From Eutreptiella sp. 'Long Island Sound 2002' (Eukaryota; Euglenozoa; Euglenophyceae; Eutreptiales; Eutreptiaceae), in NCBI GenBank assembly GCA_964036045.1, contig OZ038383.1:117080431-117144430 (forward strand): a DNA stretch of 64,000 nt, in the 5' to 3' direction. The notes beneath the pieces were generated by a model. That model worked only from the letters and a program-made list of their open reading frames with translations. It made no database searches and was not told the DNA's origin. Positions 10,106-22,007 of this stretch are shown piece after piece; position 1 is the first letter of the stretch, and every line of letters starts with the position of its first letter. The position numbers and the translations under genes were made by a program.

Positions 10106-12112
10106 GGGGGGGGGGGGGGGGCACATGTAGTTCGTGGCTGGCGAGGTGTGAGGCATCGTTGGCCTTGCATCTCTTGGAGATTGTGCCTGCAGAGGGTATA
10201 TCCCGTCATGGTTTGCTGCCGATATTCCAACGTATGCCTATGGCTGCTCCTATGGCACGGGGGGGGGGGGTTGAGGTTTGCAATTTCTCTCCATTTCCCG
10301 CCATTTCACAATTTCGCAATTTTCGCATTTTTTGCACAGTTTTTCCAACTTGCCTGTTGGTGTCTCTTGCTATCAATGGTGAATGAAACTAGTGTGCACA
10401 ACCATGCAGAACGATGAGACTCCATTTTGTCCACGCTTGAAGATGAGTGAACGGTTCTTTCCTGTGCCGCAAGGCAGGTGTTGCATACCTTGTTCCTCTT
10501 GAGTGTTAGGGGGTGGCTGAGTCTATGCTATTGCTATATATGGTCCTCCTACTTTGCATGCATGGTGGCAATCGCGTGCCCCTTCGCTTTTCCAAGAGAG
10601 GGTGCCGTTTTGGATTACAGAGCCCACTTTTGGTGGTAATGTGGAATTGTTTTTCTCACAGTGTTGGAAAGCAATGATGACCAAATCTGCAGTTCCATGT
10701 TGATATTGAGGGGTGCCTCCAGCAATGTTGCTGCTTGTGGACCTTTTGAATGACCAAAAGAAAAAATGTGACCCACCTGTCCAGAACTATTACACCTTAA
10801 GGGCTAAGGAGGGCTGCTCATGGTATTGCAATTTCCCTGCAAGTTCCGCAAAATTTGCCCATTTTTCTGCAATTTGCCCGCAATTTTCCTCCCGCCCCCC
10901 TAAAATAACAAGACTCCTGCGGCGGCCACAGACTGCCTTGTGTTTGCACCGCCTTGTGTGTGCACCACCTTGTGTATACTCCGCCTTGTGTGTGGACTGC
11001 CAAACCTCCCCTTGCTTCAGCTCGCTTCGCTTCACCCCTAGCTACATAACCCCAGTGAGTTTGGGGGGTCCCCCTCATCCCCCATAACCCCCCCCCCCTT
11101 ACCTCCCCCCACTTCCCTCCCCCCCTTACCTCCGAACATGCCCCCCCCCCTCACCCCCGTCTATCACCCCCCCCCCTTACCCCCAAGGCAAGGGGGGGCG
11201 AATTTGTGCAATATATGGCCGGTTGACCGAGTGGAAATGCCCTGTCAGCAGCCACAAGCCCACATGACCTGTTGAACATTGCCATCCCACAGGGACTTCT
11301 GGTCACCAGATCCTAAGGGCAGAGGAGAAACCAACAGGTTTGTGCACACAAAAAGGGTCTTGCGCAAAATGTGACTTTTCCCAGGTCAGGTCCCGCTCCC
11401 CAGAGACTTGGCTACGCGCACATAGGAAAGTAAGAAGGGGTTTCTAGACGTTGTTGCTTCTCAGGGGCTGCAGCTTGTCAGCACCTTAATGCAAGTACAC
11501 CCTACATCTGCATCATCCCGTGATCAGTGGTGATGGAGGTGGTCATTCCCGCGACAACAGGCATGCTACTTGAGCAACTGCTTTCGGGTAACTGCCAACT
11601 AAATATTCGTCGGTCGCTGTCCTGCAGCCGTCAATTAACAATTGGACGACCACACATGGGCAGTCTTTGACAAACACTTGGAGGCGCGAACAGAAGTGCG
11701 AATGCGGGAGTCAGCAGACTGCATGCGCACGCAGCCCGTGCGTGGCGCAGTGTGAACGGAGCTGGGAAAGTGGTATGCGCGATGTGGGGACCAAACATCT
11801 CCCTGGTCCAAAAAACTTCGAAGCTGACTAGAGCAAACCGCAGTGTGGCGGGTGCATGCAACTCGTTGCGAACTGGGCCTCCGCCGTTTGGGCACGAGGA
11901 ACATAATTGTATCCTTCACAGCCGCTTGGAAATTGAACTTTCGGCAAATACTGTAGGGCTTGCTGGCCGCCATCCATGCGTCACGTGGGACCCGGCCAAT
12001 CGTCGAGAAGCCCTTTGCTGCAACTCCGCCGGTCGCGGCTGCCAGCGCCACCGCTGGGACTCGCCCCACGGGCCGCTGCAAACCCCTGTATACTCTCACT
12101 GCGGCCACCAAG
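10106..12112. other. No recognisable gene; low-complexity and C-rich DNA
   Basis: The stretch holds a G run at 10107-10124, two T/C-rich blocks (10280-10360 and 10825-10905) sharing CAATTT/CCCGCAATTTT words, four CCTTGTGTGTG-type words at 10938-10995, and a C-tract region at 11083-11190. From about 11640 the sequence becomes GC-richer and less repetitive, leading into the ORF at 12113. I see no supported gene. Confidence 0.5.
11083..11190. repeat. C-tract cluster
   Basis: Seven or more C runs of five to twelve bases are separated by short TTACC or TCACC words. The complementary strand satisfies the G-quadruplex pattern several times over. Structure in the cell is not shown. Confidence 0.85.
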
Positions 12113-12574
12113 ATGCCGGCGCCCCGGGCGCAGTCCTGTGTGCACTGCCATGCGCCGGTTGTGTTGCAGTGCGCCGCCTGCAGCGGCCCGAAGCAGGAAC
12201 TTGCGGCCCTGCGCGACCGCGAGGAATCGCCGCCGGCCGCACCCAAGCGCAAGCGCCCAGAACCGGCCCCAGCAGCCCCGGATCCCCCTGCGCCGCCACG
12301 CACGACGAAGTACCGGCGTGTGTCCGGCGCCAACGGCCGCCCGCCCGCTGGCAGTGATGCAGGTCCTGCGTGCGGCCATGCACCCGCGGCCCGTTCAGCC
12401 CCCGGTCCCGTGAATACATCCGGCAACGGTGACCCTTTCAGTTCGCTGCTGTCACTGGCCACAATTGCTGCGTCGGAGGACCGGCGAGCGTCCCTGAGCC
12501 CTCAGGGAGAGGGTAGTGAGGGGGACGGTGAGTGCGATGGGGGCTGTTCTCCAGATCCAGAGCGATCGGGCTGA
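12113..12574 (+). CDS. Small Cys-rich, Pro/Ala-rich protein with NLS-like motif, unknown
   Basis: The 153-codon frame starting at ATG 12113 has a favourable context (GCCACCAAGATGCC) with a TATA-like word upstream at 12089. Near the start are two Cys pairs, CVHC and CAAC, eight residues apart, which could bind one zinc ion. A basic PKRKR motif at about residue 45 looks like a nuclear localisation signal. The middle is Pro/Ala-rich and the C-terminus is Asp/Glu/Gly-rich, ending in DGGCSPDPERSG. The frame stays open a further 153 bases upstream, so the start is a choice. GC content is far higher than the flanks. It could be a single exon of a larger gene. Function is unknown; a nuclear role is only suggested by the basic motif. 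Confidence 0.42.
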   Translation: MPAPRAQSCVHCHAPVVLQCAACSGPKQELAALRDREESPPAAPKRKRPEPAPAAPDPPAPPRTTKYRRVSGANGRPPAGSDAGPACGHAPAARSAPGPVNTSGNGDPFSSLLSLATIAASEDRRASLSPQGEGSEGDGECDGGCSPDPERSG

Positions 12575-15560
12575 ATGAAACGGACCCTGGGCGTCTTGAA
12601 GGGACCATATGGATTGAAATTGCGCCAAAGACGGCACAAAACCACGTGGGACTGGCAGATTTGTCGGCCGTGGCACACCGGACACTCAGGGGGTTGGAAG
12701 GATGAGTAGGGGCAGGGGCAGGTATGGGTAGGGCTTGGGATATCGGTAGGGCCCAGTGCACAGACACATGTGCTGAAGTGGGGACATGGACTCTGGCGTG
12801 GTGTTGAGGAAGGGATGGGGGTACAGGGACATGGCGGTGTCGGGCTCAGGCAACAGCCCCCCTGCCCATTCCAGCGGCGGTAATCGGCCCTCAACATTGA
12901 AACCTTGATAAGCTCTTGCTGGTACGAACGATGAGCGGCCAAAGCTACATGTCTGGGTCTTAGGAGCTGTCCCCTGTTATGCTCATGCCATCGATCCATA
13001 CATCGGCCCTCACCCCCCAACGCAGCCCTAGCCCCCCCCCCCCCCCGAAAAAAAGTCGGTTACAGGTGGGGGGGGGTCCCACCAAAAGTTGGCCAATTCT
13101 GCCACCCGGCTATTCTGATTTGTATCTCTTGCTGTGCCTGATGGTCGTATATTTTTGTCAGGCTCAGGCAAGGCAACAGAGGGCTCCTTCAGGCGTTACA
13201 AAGCAGCCTCGGGCTCAGAGGTCTTGCATTTTGTGGGTATGATGTTTGCCTGCATCATGTTGGACTTTTTTTACACCACGGGTCCTCGTTGCAGGAGTGG
13301 AATCACTTGCGTCTCAAGGTGCACTTACTTGGGCAACATTAGTGGCTTGAAATGGAACATGATGAGAGAAGTGTTTGTGATTAGTGTCTACACCCTGCAC
13401 AAACGCGGGAAGCAGGCTGCCAGAAGGTCGACATTTCTTCACGGAGTTCCAAGATTTTTTGTTCGAGCCCTTTTTCGCTTTCTGTGAAAGGCATTTGCCA
13501 GGTTGTTGTTCATGCACGCTTTGGGCAGTAACTCATTGGAGTGTCCAAACACTCTGTGTTGGCATGAGGGTGAGGATGCATTGGGAACCAGCTCTGGCTG
13601 CATCTGCCTGACTGGGGAATAGCTGACCAACTGGAATGCCCATGACTCTCTACAGTCAGTGTTCAGCTGAGTAGGTGTTGTGAGCCGTGCTCATCTGGAC
13701 ACCTATCCATTGGGCCACAATTGTCAGCGTTCAATGCAGGAAAGGGATACCTTTAGGGGCAGTGACACATGAAAGAGCCTGCGGTGTTGTGGGTTGGGCG
13801 ATGGGCGGACCATGATTCAGTTTTTCGGCCTTTCTTGCAAGTGTGGTGGTACCCATATCTCTCGTGGACATCCGGTCTGTGCCAACGCGGAGGGTTTTGG
13901 CACTTTTTGGGAAATTTTGCAAGCCATGCTTTGATGTATGGAAGTAAGGACACCACCCCCAATTTTGAGGGTGGGAACTCAAAAACAAGATGTTTTCAAA
14001 GGTATGTAGAAGGGTAGGGGAGGGTTCTGGGGCCGAGTAAGGGGTTGGAAGGACTAAAAATAGGGCATGACATCATCCAACGCAGATTGCTCAATATAGG
14101 CAACTTAGGAAAAGATTGGTGACGTGAGCCATGATTTATCCCCAAAAGTGACTGTGAATGATGAAAATGAGCAAAAGGAAGGGGAATGCTTCCAAATTCT
14201 GTGGTAGGGGAAGGGGGGGCAAAGGGTAGGGGTGGGCTATTTTTAGGGGTAAAGGAGCTAATTTTTTACCACTCTGGAGAGGATGCTATCAACAGTGATG
14301 TCCTACCCCATTTTGCCCTTACTTTAGCCCTCGTACAGCTGCCCCACTGTCCCAACCTTCTCCAAAACGTAATTTTTGGAATTTCCCACCCCAAAAATAG
14401 GGGGGGGGTACTTCCAACCCCCCCCCCCCCCCCACCAAACAAATAGCGCACCCGGTAATGGAGGTAGGGGTGCGACGCATTCTGTCTGAAATCTGACCAG
14501 AACCGGCCAAAAAAAAACAACCATACTGTCAACGGTAACGGCCAATTTTCGGAAAATTATGGTTCCGGACCCCCCCCCCCCAAAACCCACACATCTCCAG
14601 GGAGCCCTGTTCAAGGATCTTCCAAATATACCCCACATACCCCTACCTCAGGGACACTCAGTGGGCACAAATAAGGGAACAATGACAACGACCCCCGAAA
14701 ACCCTTCGTGTTGGCATAATTCCGAACATCCCCGAGAGATATGGCATGACCAGCATGAGCTGCTGATTTTTCAAATCTCACAACCCACTCGCAGCATATT
14801 AGCAGCAGAGGGCGCCAGGCCTTCTTTGCGGCATCTCAGAGGGCTTCATTCCACTACAGTGAGGCGCCTTTGCCGCATTGCCGAGCAGAGTTTCTGGCAG
14901 GTGGTTGGCAACTGTTTTGCGACTGTTTGTCATTTCAGATCTGTTGGCAGTCCCTTCCAGCGATGGGCCTTATGTCACTGGCTTAGGTTCCATTTGGCAG
15001 CTTGTTTTCGCAACATTTTCCCCGCAATCTCTCTATGCCTGTGTAGCAATCTTTCAGGTGTTTATGGCATCTGCAACAATGACTGCGTATCTCTATGCCA
15101 CGTTTTCATCGCTTGCTCGCTTTGTATATCTGCGGTCATTCGCAATGACGTCAAATTTTTGACAATCGTTTCCAGTTGATATTTTGCAGTGAAATACCTC
15201 CATTTTTCTGCTGCTTTCTGCTGCTGTTTCCAGTATTTGTTGGCGTTTGTTTATGTTGCTGCCGAAAGGGAAGCAATGCATTGCTTTTTGGCGCAGAGCA
15301 ATGTGGCATGCCCACAGCAACCCAATGTGTGCTGTTCTTTTTTCAGTCATACAATGAAACCTGTCAACACCTCCAGAACCACCAAACTCAACCTTGACCA
15401 GTGCTACATAATGTGCTGACTTTCCTCAGCCCTATGAGTTGCTGCAAGTGTGCTCGGCATTGCTGTGGTTGTGTTTGCACATCCATGTGGGTGAGTGAGT
15501 ACGTATTCGGGGGTGTGACCTCACCATGGTGCACACTGAGGCGGTCATTTGAAACCCCAC
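12575..15560. other. No recognisable gene; G/C homopolymers
   Basis: G- and C-runs of nine or more bases are at 13029-13044, 14401-14409, 14420-14434 and 14568-14580; the pair at 14401 and 14420 can form a hairpin. A G-rich GGTAGGG-like stretch is at 12700-12760. Short frames in 13130-13490 and 14880-15160 look protein-like in places but lack motifs and start or splice support. Confidence 0.5.
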
Positions 15561-15561
15561 T

Positions 15562-15926
15562 ACCCCCCCCCCCCTTGTATAAGCCACGCCCTTGTCCAAG
15601 CTACAGTAGGCGTAGGGACCGTAATAATTGTGTACGTAATTTAATTAGGTACGCAATGCAGTGCGGCCACATAAGACATGGTTTTGTCGTCACATTTGCC
15701 AATTACATAGAGTCATGGAAACATTTGTTATGAGTGTTTGCCCACTTGAACCCACATGGCTCTGATTTTGGGGATATTTGTGCTTTATATTCCCGTTTCT
15801 TGTCACTCATGTGTGTGTCGGTAGTTGTATGTGTTGCGCGCAAGCCACGCCCTTGCCCAAGCTACAGTAGGCGCAGGGACCGTAATAAAAGTGTACATTG
15901 GTGTAGCTTATACAAGGGGGGGGGTA
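15562..15926. repeat. Fold-back with internal 55-bp direct repeat
   Basis: The left end (15562-15583) is a C run followed by CTTGTATAAGC, and the right end (15906-15926) is its reverse complement, GCTTATACAAG plus a G run. Inside, 15581-15635 and 15842-15896 are 55-bp direct copies with about five differences, both beginning AAGCCACGCCCTTG. The layout suggests a small non-autonomous DNA element or a duplication, but no flanking target duplication was found. Confidence 0.6.
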
Positions 15927-16062
15927 CATACAGCCCATGGCGTGGGCATTTTTTTTTTGAGAAGGTTCTTCCTGAGAAGGCCCTTTCTTCTTTCTGAGAA
16001 CGGCTTTGCTCTACGTTCTATTAGAGAACGGGCAAAGTCTCTGCTTAAGCTTGCTTGCTTGT

Positions 16063-16153
16063 AGGCAGTTCGGGTGACCTCTTGACAGGTAGTCTTCAAG
16101 GCCCGTGTAATACGGCGAGGGACTATTTCACTGGCTAGTAACCCAAACTGCCT
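16063..16153. repeat. Inverted repeat, 13 bp
   Basis: AGGCAGTTCGGGT at 16063-16075 pairs with ACCCAAACTGCCT at 16141-16153 with one mismatch and a 65-base loop. No role can be assigned. Confidence 0.6.
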
Positions 16154-16773
16154 CATCTGTCTATATTCTCAGGTGGTTCAAAGGGCAAGGTAAAGTGGTG
16201 CAGAAGTACTCCGCCAAAAACGGAGGCACTGATCACAATTGTGTATTTCCTTTGCCACGTGGGGGCCCCGCACCCACAATAGACTTTTACAAACGTGTTG
16301 CGCACGGTTAGCAAACCCCTTACTCCAAGCCCTCATGGGGTAGCGCATGGCAGCGTCACCATGAGGCCAAGGTTACTCCTTAGGTAAGGCCTAGCGGCAC
16401 CTCTTAATGTACAGAAGAGACTAGTGGCCCAAGACCTGTTCAACAGGGCAACACCAAGAGAGTGTGTAGGATTATAGGGGCGGCAAGCCCAAACATGTGT
16501 CCTTCGAGTGCTAGTGCCACCATTGGTGAACGTAGTGTAGTGGTCACGGGTGGGCCGTCTCCTCGCTTTTGTACGCGACTCCCCCCCCCCAGTAGAAATG
16601 GGCCGAAGGCCCCCAGGGGGGCGGGGGGGCATTGGAGGGGGGGTTCAGGGATGGGTGATGGGGGGGGGGGGGCGATAGGGAGGGTTGGGGGGGGGTCCAA
16701 GTGGGGCGATTTGGGGTGGTGGGGGGGGGCACGGGCTTCCGTTACCTCCCCTTGCCCTCCCTCTGGGGTGAGA

Positions 16774-16855
16774 GCTAGGGCTAGGGTTGGGGTTAGGGTT
16801 AGGGTTAGGGTCATGGGTAGGGTTAGGTGTAGGGTTAGGAGCAGGCTAAGGGTTG
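16774..16855 (+). repeat. Interstitial telomere-like GGGTTA tract
   Basis: GGGTTAGGGTTAGGGTTAGGG at 16789-16810 is flanked by variants (GGGTAGGGTTAGGTGTAGGG). This is TTAGGG-type rather than the TTTAGGG type. It is short and degenerate and need not reflect the organism's telomere. Confidence 0.75.
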
Positions 16856-16879
16856 GGGTGGGCGTTAGAGTGAAAGTTG

Positions 16880-17691
16880 GGTTCAAGCGTTGGGGTGCTC
16901 CACCGCCCGGGCGGGGAGGGATGCTACGTTGGCAAGGGGAATGAAAAAATTTTCGGGTGCCTTCGGCCCCACCATATGTATGGCTGTAGCTATTGACCTT
17001 TGGTAACTAAGTGGTCCCGGAGGACAGAGAGGGCGGGGGCGGGGAGGGGGGAGGAGTCGCGTACCCGAACCGAGGAGATGCCCCTTCCGTGGTAGTGGTG
17101 TCTCACATCCCGCATGCTTTGTCATGTGGGCATGGGCGTTGGTTAGCATTTTGGATGCCCTTAGCACACGCAGCGCCCGTCATTTAGTAGGTAGTGGCTT
17201 TTGCCATCCCCACAAGCCGGAAATGGGGCACACAGTGAGGTAGAGTAGTCCGCTAGGACCTTCGGTCGACACCGGCGAAGGGCGGAATAGGCAGCCTCTG
17301 GAGTGAATGTGAGGGAGACACAAACTACACAAACCAATCACACACTTAGGGGTAGGTATTGTATGGATTTTTGAAGGTGGGGATCCAGGACTGAACCTGC
17401 CCCAAGGGTACCTAGTCCGGCTTTTGGGCGCCTTCTTGGTACTCGCAGGGTAGGCTGATGACCCTGTGGGACACTGGGCTAGTAGGACCTAGTGATTGTG
17501 GTTGCAATCCAGATAAGCGGCCATGTTTTTCCGATGACCCCCGGTATTGTTTCCATTGGTGGGGGGCAAGAATGTGCCTCCGGGGGGAGCCAATACGCCC
17601 GCAGACATGGCCAGAAGGAGAGGCCACATAGGAGGAGGGGATGTCCAGGTAGTACCACTACTTTCTGAACACTGCAGCCCTACTAGTCTGG
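16880..17691 (-). repeat. Decayed 3' untranslated part of copy D
   Basis: Read on the minus strand, this stretch follows the chromodomain remnant at 17692-18117 and is similar to the region after the integrase of copy A. For example 17560-17640 matches 48370-48450, and 17090-17150 matches 49499-49560. This shows that the fragment is the 3' end of a family member and not only a shared protein domain. Confidence 0.6.
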
Positions 17692-18117
17692 TTAGGAATC
17701 CGAAATAGGTAGAACAAAGTCCCAAAGATAGTTAGTGTACCTCTTCCTGTTTCGTTGACACAAGTGGTCAGCACGAGTTAGGAGTTGTCTCTCGTTGTTC
17801 ACTACGAGATAGGACGTGAAGATGGGGTTGAGAGTCCTATCCGGTAGGGTGAAGGCGGCCATGGGTTCCCAGCTTGTCTCCAAAAGCCCATTATTTGTCT
17901 ACACGGTTACGAATTTCTACCCCTGTTTACATTTGTGGGATTCAATACCTACAACCACGTAGTACCCATCCACTGCCATCTCACCGACGGCGTGCGACAC
18001 AATCGCTTCCACGTCGTGTGCGCTTGTTTGGGTTTGTTCCGCCAGTTTTGCGTGATAGGCCCATGGTGTATGTGTTCTCAGGATATCCCCCGTACATGTA
18101 GTATGCCACTTCTGCAA
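17692..18117 (-). pseudogene. Integrase C-terminal and chromodomain remnant (copy D)
   Basis: Two minus-strand frames (17917-18117 and 17692-17883) together resemble the end of the polyprotein of copies A and C: GEMAVDGYYVVVGIESHK, then stops, then ETSWEPMAAF and NPIFTSYLV. The WEP motif and aromatic positions are those of a chromodomain. In the family this domain follows integrase and is thought to steer insertion into chromatin marked by histone methylation. Two TAG stops and a truncated N-terminal side show it is dead. Opposite orientation to copies A to C. Confidence 0.65.
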
Positions 18118-20770
18118 ACCCAGATAACTATTCCGTCGCTTCTACTGGATGGTGTTGACAGCCTCAACGTTGTGTTGTTCGGACACACCCAAGTATTCCA
18201 CATCTGTGAAGGTAGGTAGGGCTGTCGATGTGCGAGGCTTCGCGCATGCGAAGCCACACACGAAACAAACACACTGTTGTCTCTCCAGAGAACGATGTAC
18301 ATAGGTCTTGTTGGTGATGATGTCTGGAGTGAGTCACCACGTTTTGTCAACAGCTTTGGATCTTTCTGCATGAGCTAACTTTTGTTCTTCTCGTTATCGA
18401 ATCTATGTTTTTCAGCTTCACGTCGATTTGTTTCCCATCCGCTTTGAGGCAATCGCCGGTGATCGTACCCAACGTGAGGGCAGGGTATGGTTTTCCCTTT
18501 TTTTTGTGACCTTTCTTCGGTGTACCAATATCCGATTCCCATTGCTCAGCATTGTATTTTTCGTATCCCCGTTCCTATGCTTTTTTCTTGGCCGGATTCT
18601 GCATTTTGCGGTGACAAAAAGTCTGTTGTGCAAAAAGGTAGAAGGATAAAAAAGAGAAAAAGTGGCTGAAAGCAACGGCTTTTGGCGGTTTTGTGGTGCA
18701 AAAAGATACTTTACCGTTAAAAATGCATTTCTACCAAGCATGGCGTTCGGTTGCAACACAGTAAGGTTGCGGCAATTGTCGCCCATGGGAACGTATGCAG
18801 AACTCTGTTATTGTATGCTGCATGCGCGCGGCCTTTGACATCAGAACATGCGCTCGAGTTTTGTTGTTACGTTTTCGATTTTGTTCTTCTCTCTCCGCTC
18901 CTCCAAAACACTACCCCGGGGAACAAGTGCACATAATGTTCTTCTGCTACTAGCTTTATGCGGTCCTTGCTGAGTCAGCGCTGTTAACACTTAAGCCAAC
19001 ACCTTTTTATAGGGGTTAGACTCCGTTGTGGTTAGAAATGATGATGGGAAGGTGGGTAAATCCCTTATTTTCGCTCCCATCCCCAATCTACCCTTGGTGC
19101 TGAACTCAGCACTCGCACATCACTGCCCAAACTGAGTCCCGAAGGAATCCTGAGAAAAACTAATGCTGACCGACACTCCCCTCACACGCTTGCCGACAGC
19201 CGTTCCAAGACTCGGAACTCTGTGAGGAATGGCGTGTTAGGGGCCGTGGTTGCCTACCATGGGGAGGGGTCACCATGCCTTCAGTTCTAGCCAAGGAGTG
19301 CCATACCCCAGGCACGGGGGGGGGGGGGGTTGGGGTTGGGGCTAGGCGAAACAAGGGGCGCGATCCCGCCCAAAGATCGTCGGGCTGCAGCAAAGGCCCG
19401 TGGGTTAACTCAACGGTCTCGGTCATGCTGCTGGTTAGGGGCGGCAGGGAAGGAAACCCTGGGGCCCACGTCTCGGTCCTGAAGATGAAGTCGATGTTGA
19501 ACCGCTCAGGGTGAAGGTCTCCATGGCGGCGGGTCGCGGAGAGTTCGCTTGCTGTCTCCGGACTGACGACTTAATGGGGGTTGACTTCCCCATGAGGGTC
19601 GTCGGGGGTAGAGTTCTCCGGGAGGGAGATGGTGGTGGGGTTGATGTCCCCTTTGAGGGTGGTGGCGGGGACGCGGTTTCAGTCGATGGTCCCTTTGGGA
19701 GTCGTCCATAGGCCTTAAGGGCATGAGGGCCCTGAAATTCTCTGAGCTCCGGAGAGGGTTGTCATGGCTTGTTGTCCTTGGCCTTCTTATCTGGGTGCTG
19801 TGCAACTCGTGCCACGCAGTGCCACCGAGTGCCACGGGGGAAAGGGTCGAGCACGTACACGGGGGTGCGCATGCTCGCCTACCTACACCACACCCTCAGG
19901 TTATGGAGGGGAGAGTTAAATGTACCTACCCCATATAGCGGGGGTGTCGCTCTAGGCTTCCCACTCCCGAAGGAGGGCCAACCCGCTCGCGGTTGGAGAA
20001 AAAATAGAAAAATGAAGATGCAGGAACTACAATTCCTAAGGTCTAAGAGGTCAAAATGGGAGGGACACCGTCGGCTCAAGGTGGGGTTAAACGAGCGGAG
20101 GTGCATGGGGGTTTTTGGGGTATTGGGGTTGACCGCCTACCACCGGTTTCCTCCAGTAAATCCTTTGACCGACGGGTGGTGGGTCACTCATATGCGCTGG
20201 GTTCCCGCTCCTAAGCCCAGTAAATGGGTGGGGGGAACTACAAGGGGAAATGGAAAACATACAATATGAGGAAAGTAACAGAATGGAGGGGGGTGGTCTT
20301 GGCACCTTACTCATGAACGAGTAAAGTGGGGTGGGGTGATACCCTGGTTGGGGGGTAGGGTTGTGTAACCCATTGCCCTGGGTCACCCAAAAAAAAAACA
20401 CCATCCAACGTTCATCTCACAAATGAATGGAAGATTGGCACTCACTAATGAAATGGTAACCCTCAAGGAGGAAAATGAAAGAAAAACTTCTCAAATTCAT
20501 CAACCCTAAGGTCAATCTTTTCATGTCATTCACTCCTTGGGCTGCAAAACGTTGAATGAACTTCCTGGGGTGGGGGTTTCCTCTCCAAGGGGGAGGTGAG
20601 TGGGTGTCCCCACACTGAAAATCCCTTGCGGAGAGGGGTGGGGGGGGGGCGGGAGAGTTGGGGTGGGTTTGAGGATTGCTGGCTGGAATGGGGGGAGATG
20701 AGGGGGAATAGAAATAGGAGGGTGAGATGGGGGCGCAACCCTCCTGAAAAATTTTGGCAAAAATGTCCAT
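18118..20770. other. No recognisable gene
   Basis: There is no ORF with a motif or plausible composition over a useful length. A G run lies at 19317-19328. Between about 19570 and 19705 a phrase like TTGA-TCCCCTTTGAGGGT recurs three times in diverged form. A tract of ten A is at 20389-20398. Nothing else is supported. Confidence 0.45.
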
Positions 20771-20771
20771 T

Positions 20772-20847
20772 ATGGCACACTGGGAATTGAACCCAGGAAT
20801 CTTGCACCACGCCCCAGTGCTTTATCCACTGGAGCACTCCCTCTCTG
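20772..20847 (-). repeat. tRNA-like sequence 1
   Basis: On the minus strand the sequence has a D-arm-like GTGC-loop-GCAC stem with an A-box-like TCCAGTGGATAAAGC and a perfect T-arm, CTGGG TTCAATT CCCAG. The anticodon stem is poor and the acceptor ends do not pair, so it is unlikely to be a working tRNA. It is better read as a tRNA-derived SINE head or a tRNA relic. Confidence 0.5.
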
Positions 20848-21365
20848 AGGTGGGCTGCCCGAAAAACTTTGGAGGGAGGGGTGAAACTTTTAAAAACCCA
20901 ATTGGGTGGTGTATACACACACCCTTTGCGAAAGTGTTTTCTGAGCACTGCTGCCAGGACAGCCTTGTGCTTCCCCTACCCAACATCCCACGTCACTTGA
21001 AAAAATAACGAATCAATTTGATCAATTGAACATAATTGCATCATATCCACCATACCCTCCAAGGCCGGCAACTGGCTAGTCCACTTGGGCTTGAGCCTGG
21101 GCTTGAGCCCAGGGCTGGCTAGTGGAGGTGTCGCGCACAATGGGGCGCAGGATTTGCTTGCAAGAGGGTGTGCCCTCAGAAATTGACAATTCCACCGAAA
21201 CACCTTCAAAATTTGATTTCGGCATTGCCGCCGAACAACGGACACACTCGCATGCACTTGAGACACTTCACACACGTGAAATACATACTCGGCGCGCAGA
21301 AAACACACACAGAGCGCGCGCAGCACTGAAAAACAATGGCGCCGAAGGTAAAAAAAAATCACCCC

Positions 21366-21436
21366 AAACTGGGTTCGAACCCAGGTCTAAAAAAATGGTA
21401 CCGGACTGTCTGACCACTAGGGTACAACGGGTGTAC
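21366..21436 (-). repeat. tRNA-like sequence 2
   Basis: The minus strand carries an A-box-like TACCCTAGTGGTCAG and a perfect T-arm, CTGGG TTCGAAC CCAG-type, at normal spacing. The acceptor arms do not pair and the anticodon region contains a T run. Confidence 0.5.
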
Positions 21437-21650
21437 TGCACCACCCAGCTACTGCCACATAGGGAGCTCGCGCCCTAAACACCACACACACTCCTACAGC
21501 TCGTGTACACGCCTCGCGCGCTGACAGACACACCCCAAGTGTACAAACACGCAACACACAACACGTACGCACACTCGGCGGCGCGAGCGAGTGCACACAA
21601 TGCGCAGCAAACTCAAAAATGAAGTGGCGCCGGCGTCAGAAAAACGTGGA

Positions 21651-21722
21651 GGCTGGGATTCGAACCAGTGGCACGACTAATGGCGCCCACATATCTTACC
21701 ACTCGGGTATAAGCAGCCTGCC
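21651..21722 (-). repeat. tRNA-like sequence 3
   Basis: The minus strand carries TATACCCGAGTGGTAAG (A-box-like) and a consensus B box, GGTTCGAATCC. It lies 285 bp from tRNA-like sequence 2 and is in the same orientation. Confidence 0.5.
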
Positions 21723-21931
21723 ATGGTCTGCGACCATCGCCGCACCGGTACGCGCGGCATACACTCTACACACACTGCTATACCTATCCTACACGCGCTA
21801 CGCACTCACGGATACACGCCGAGTGTACCTGCACGCCATACACAACACAAACGCACACTCGGCGACGCGAGCGAACACAAACAGCGCGCGTAAAACCCAA
21901 ATAACAAACTGGCGACAGCGCACAGAGATTA

Positions 21932-22007
21932 CCTGCCCCAGGGTTCGAACCTAGGACTCCACGGCGCCGACCAGCGGGTTTGGCCTCTCGGCCACATTAC
22001 CCATGGT
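21932..22007 (-). repeat. tRNA-like sequence 4
   Basis: The minus strand has TGTGGCCGAGAGGCCAAA, like the D-arm of Ser or Leu tRNAs, and a T-arm CTAGG TTCGAAC CCTGG with five pairs. There is no acceptor pairing. It is about 285 bp beyond sequence 3, in the same orientation. Confidence 0.5.

Noticed and set aside
20772-22007. Functional tRNA genes
   Set aside because: Acceptor stems do not pair and anticodon stems are poor in all four, despite good A and B boxes.
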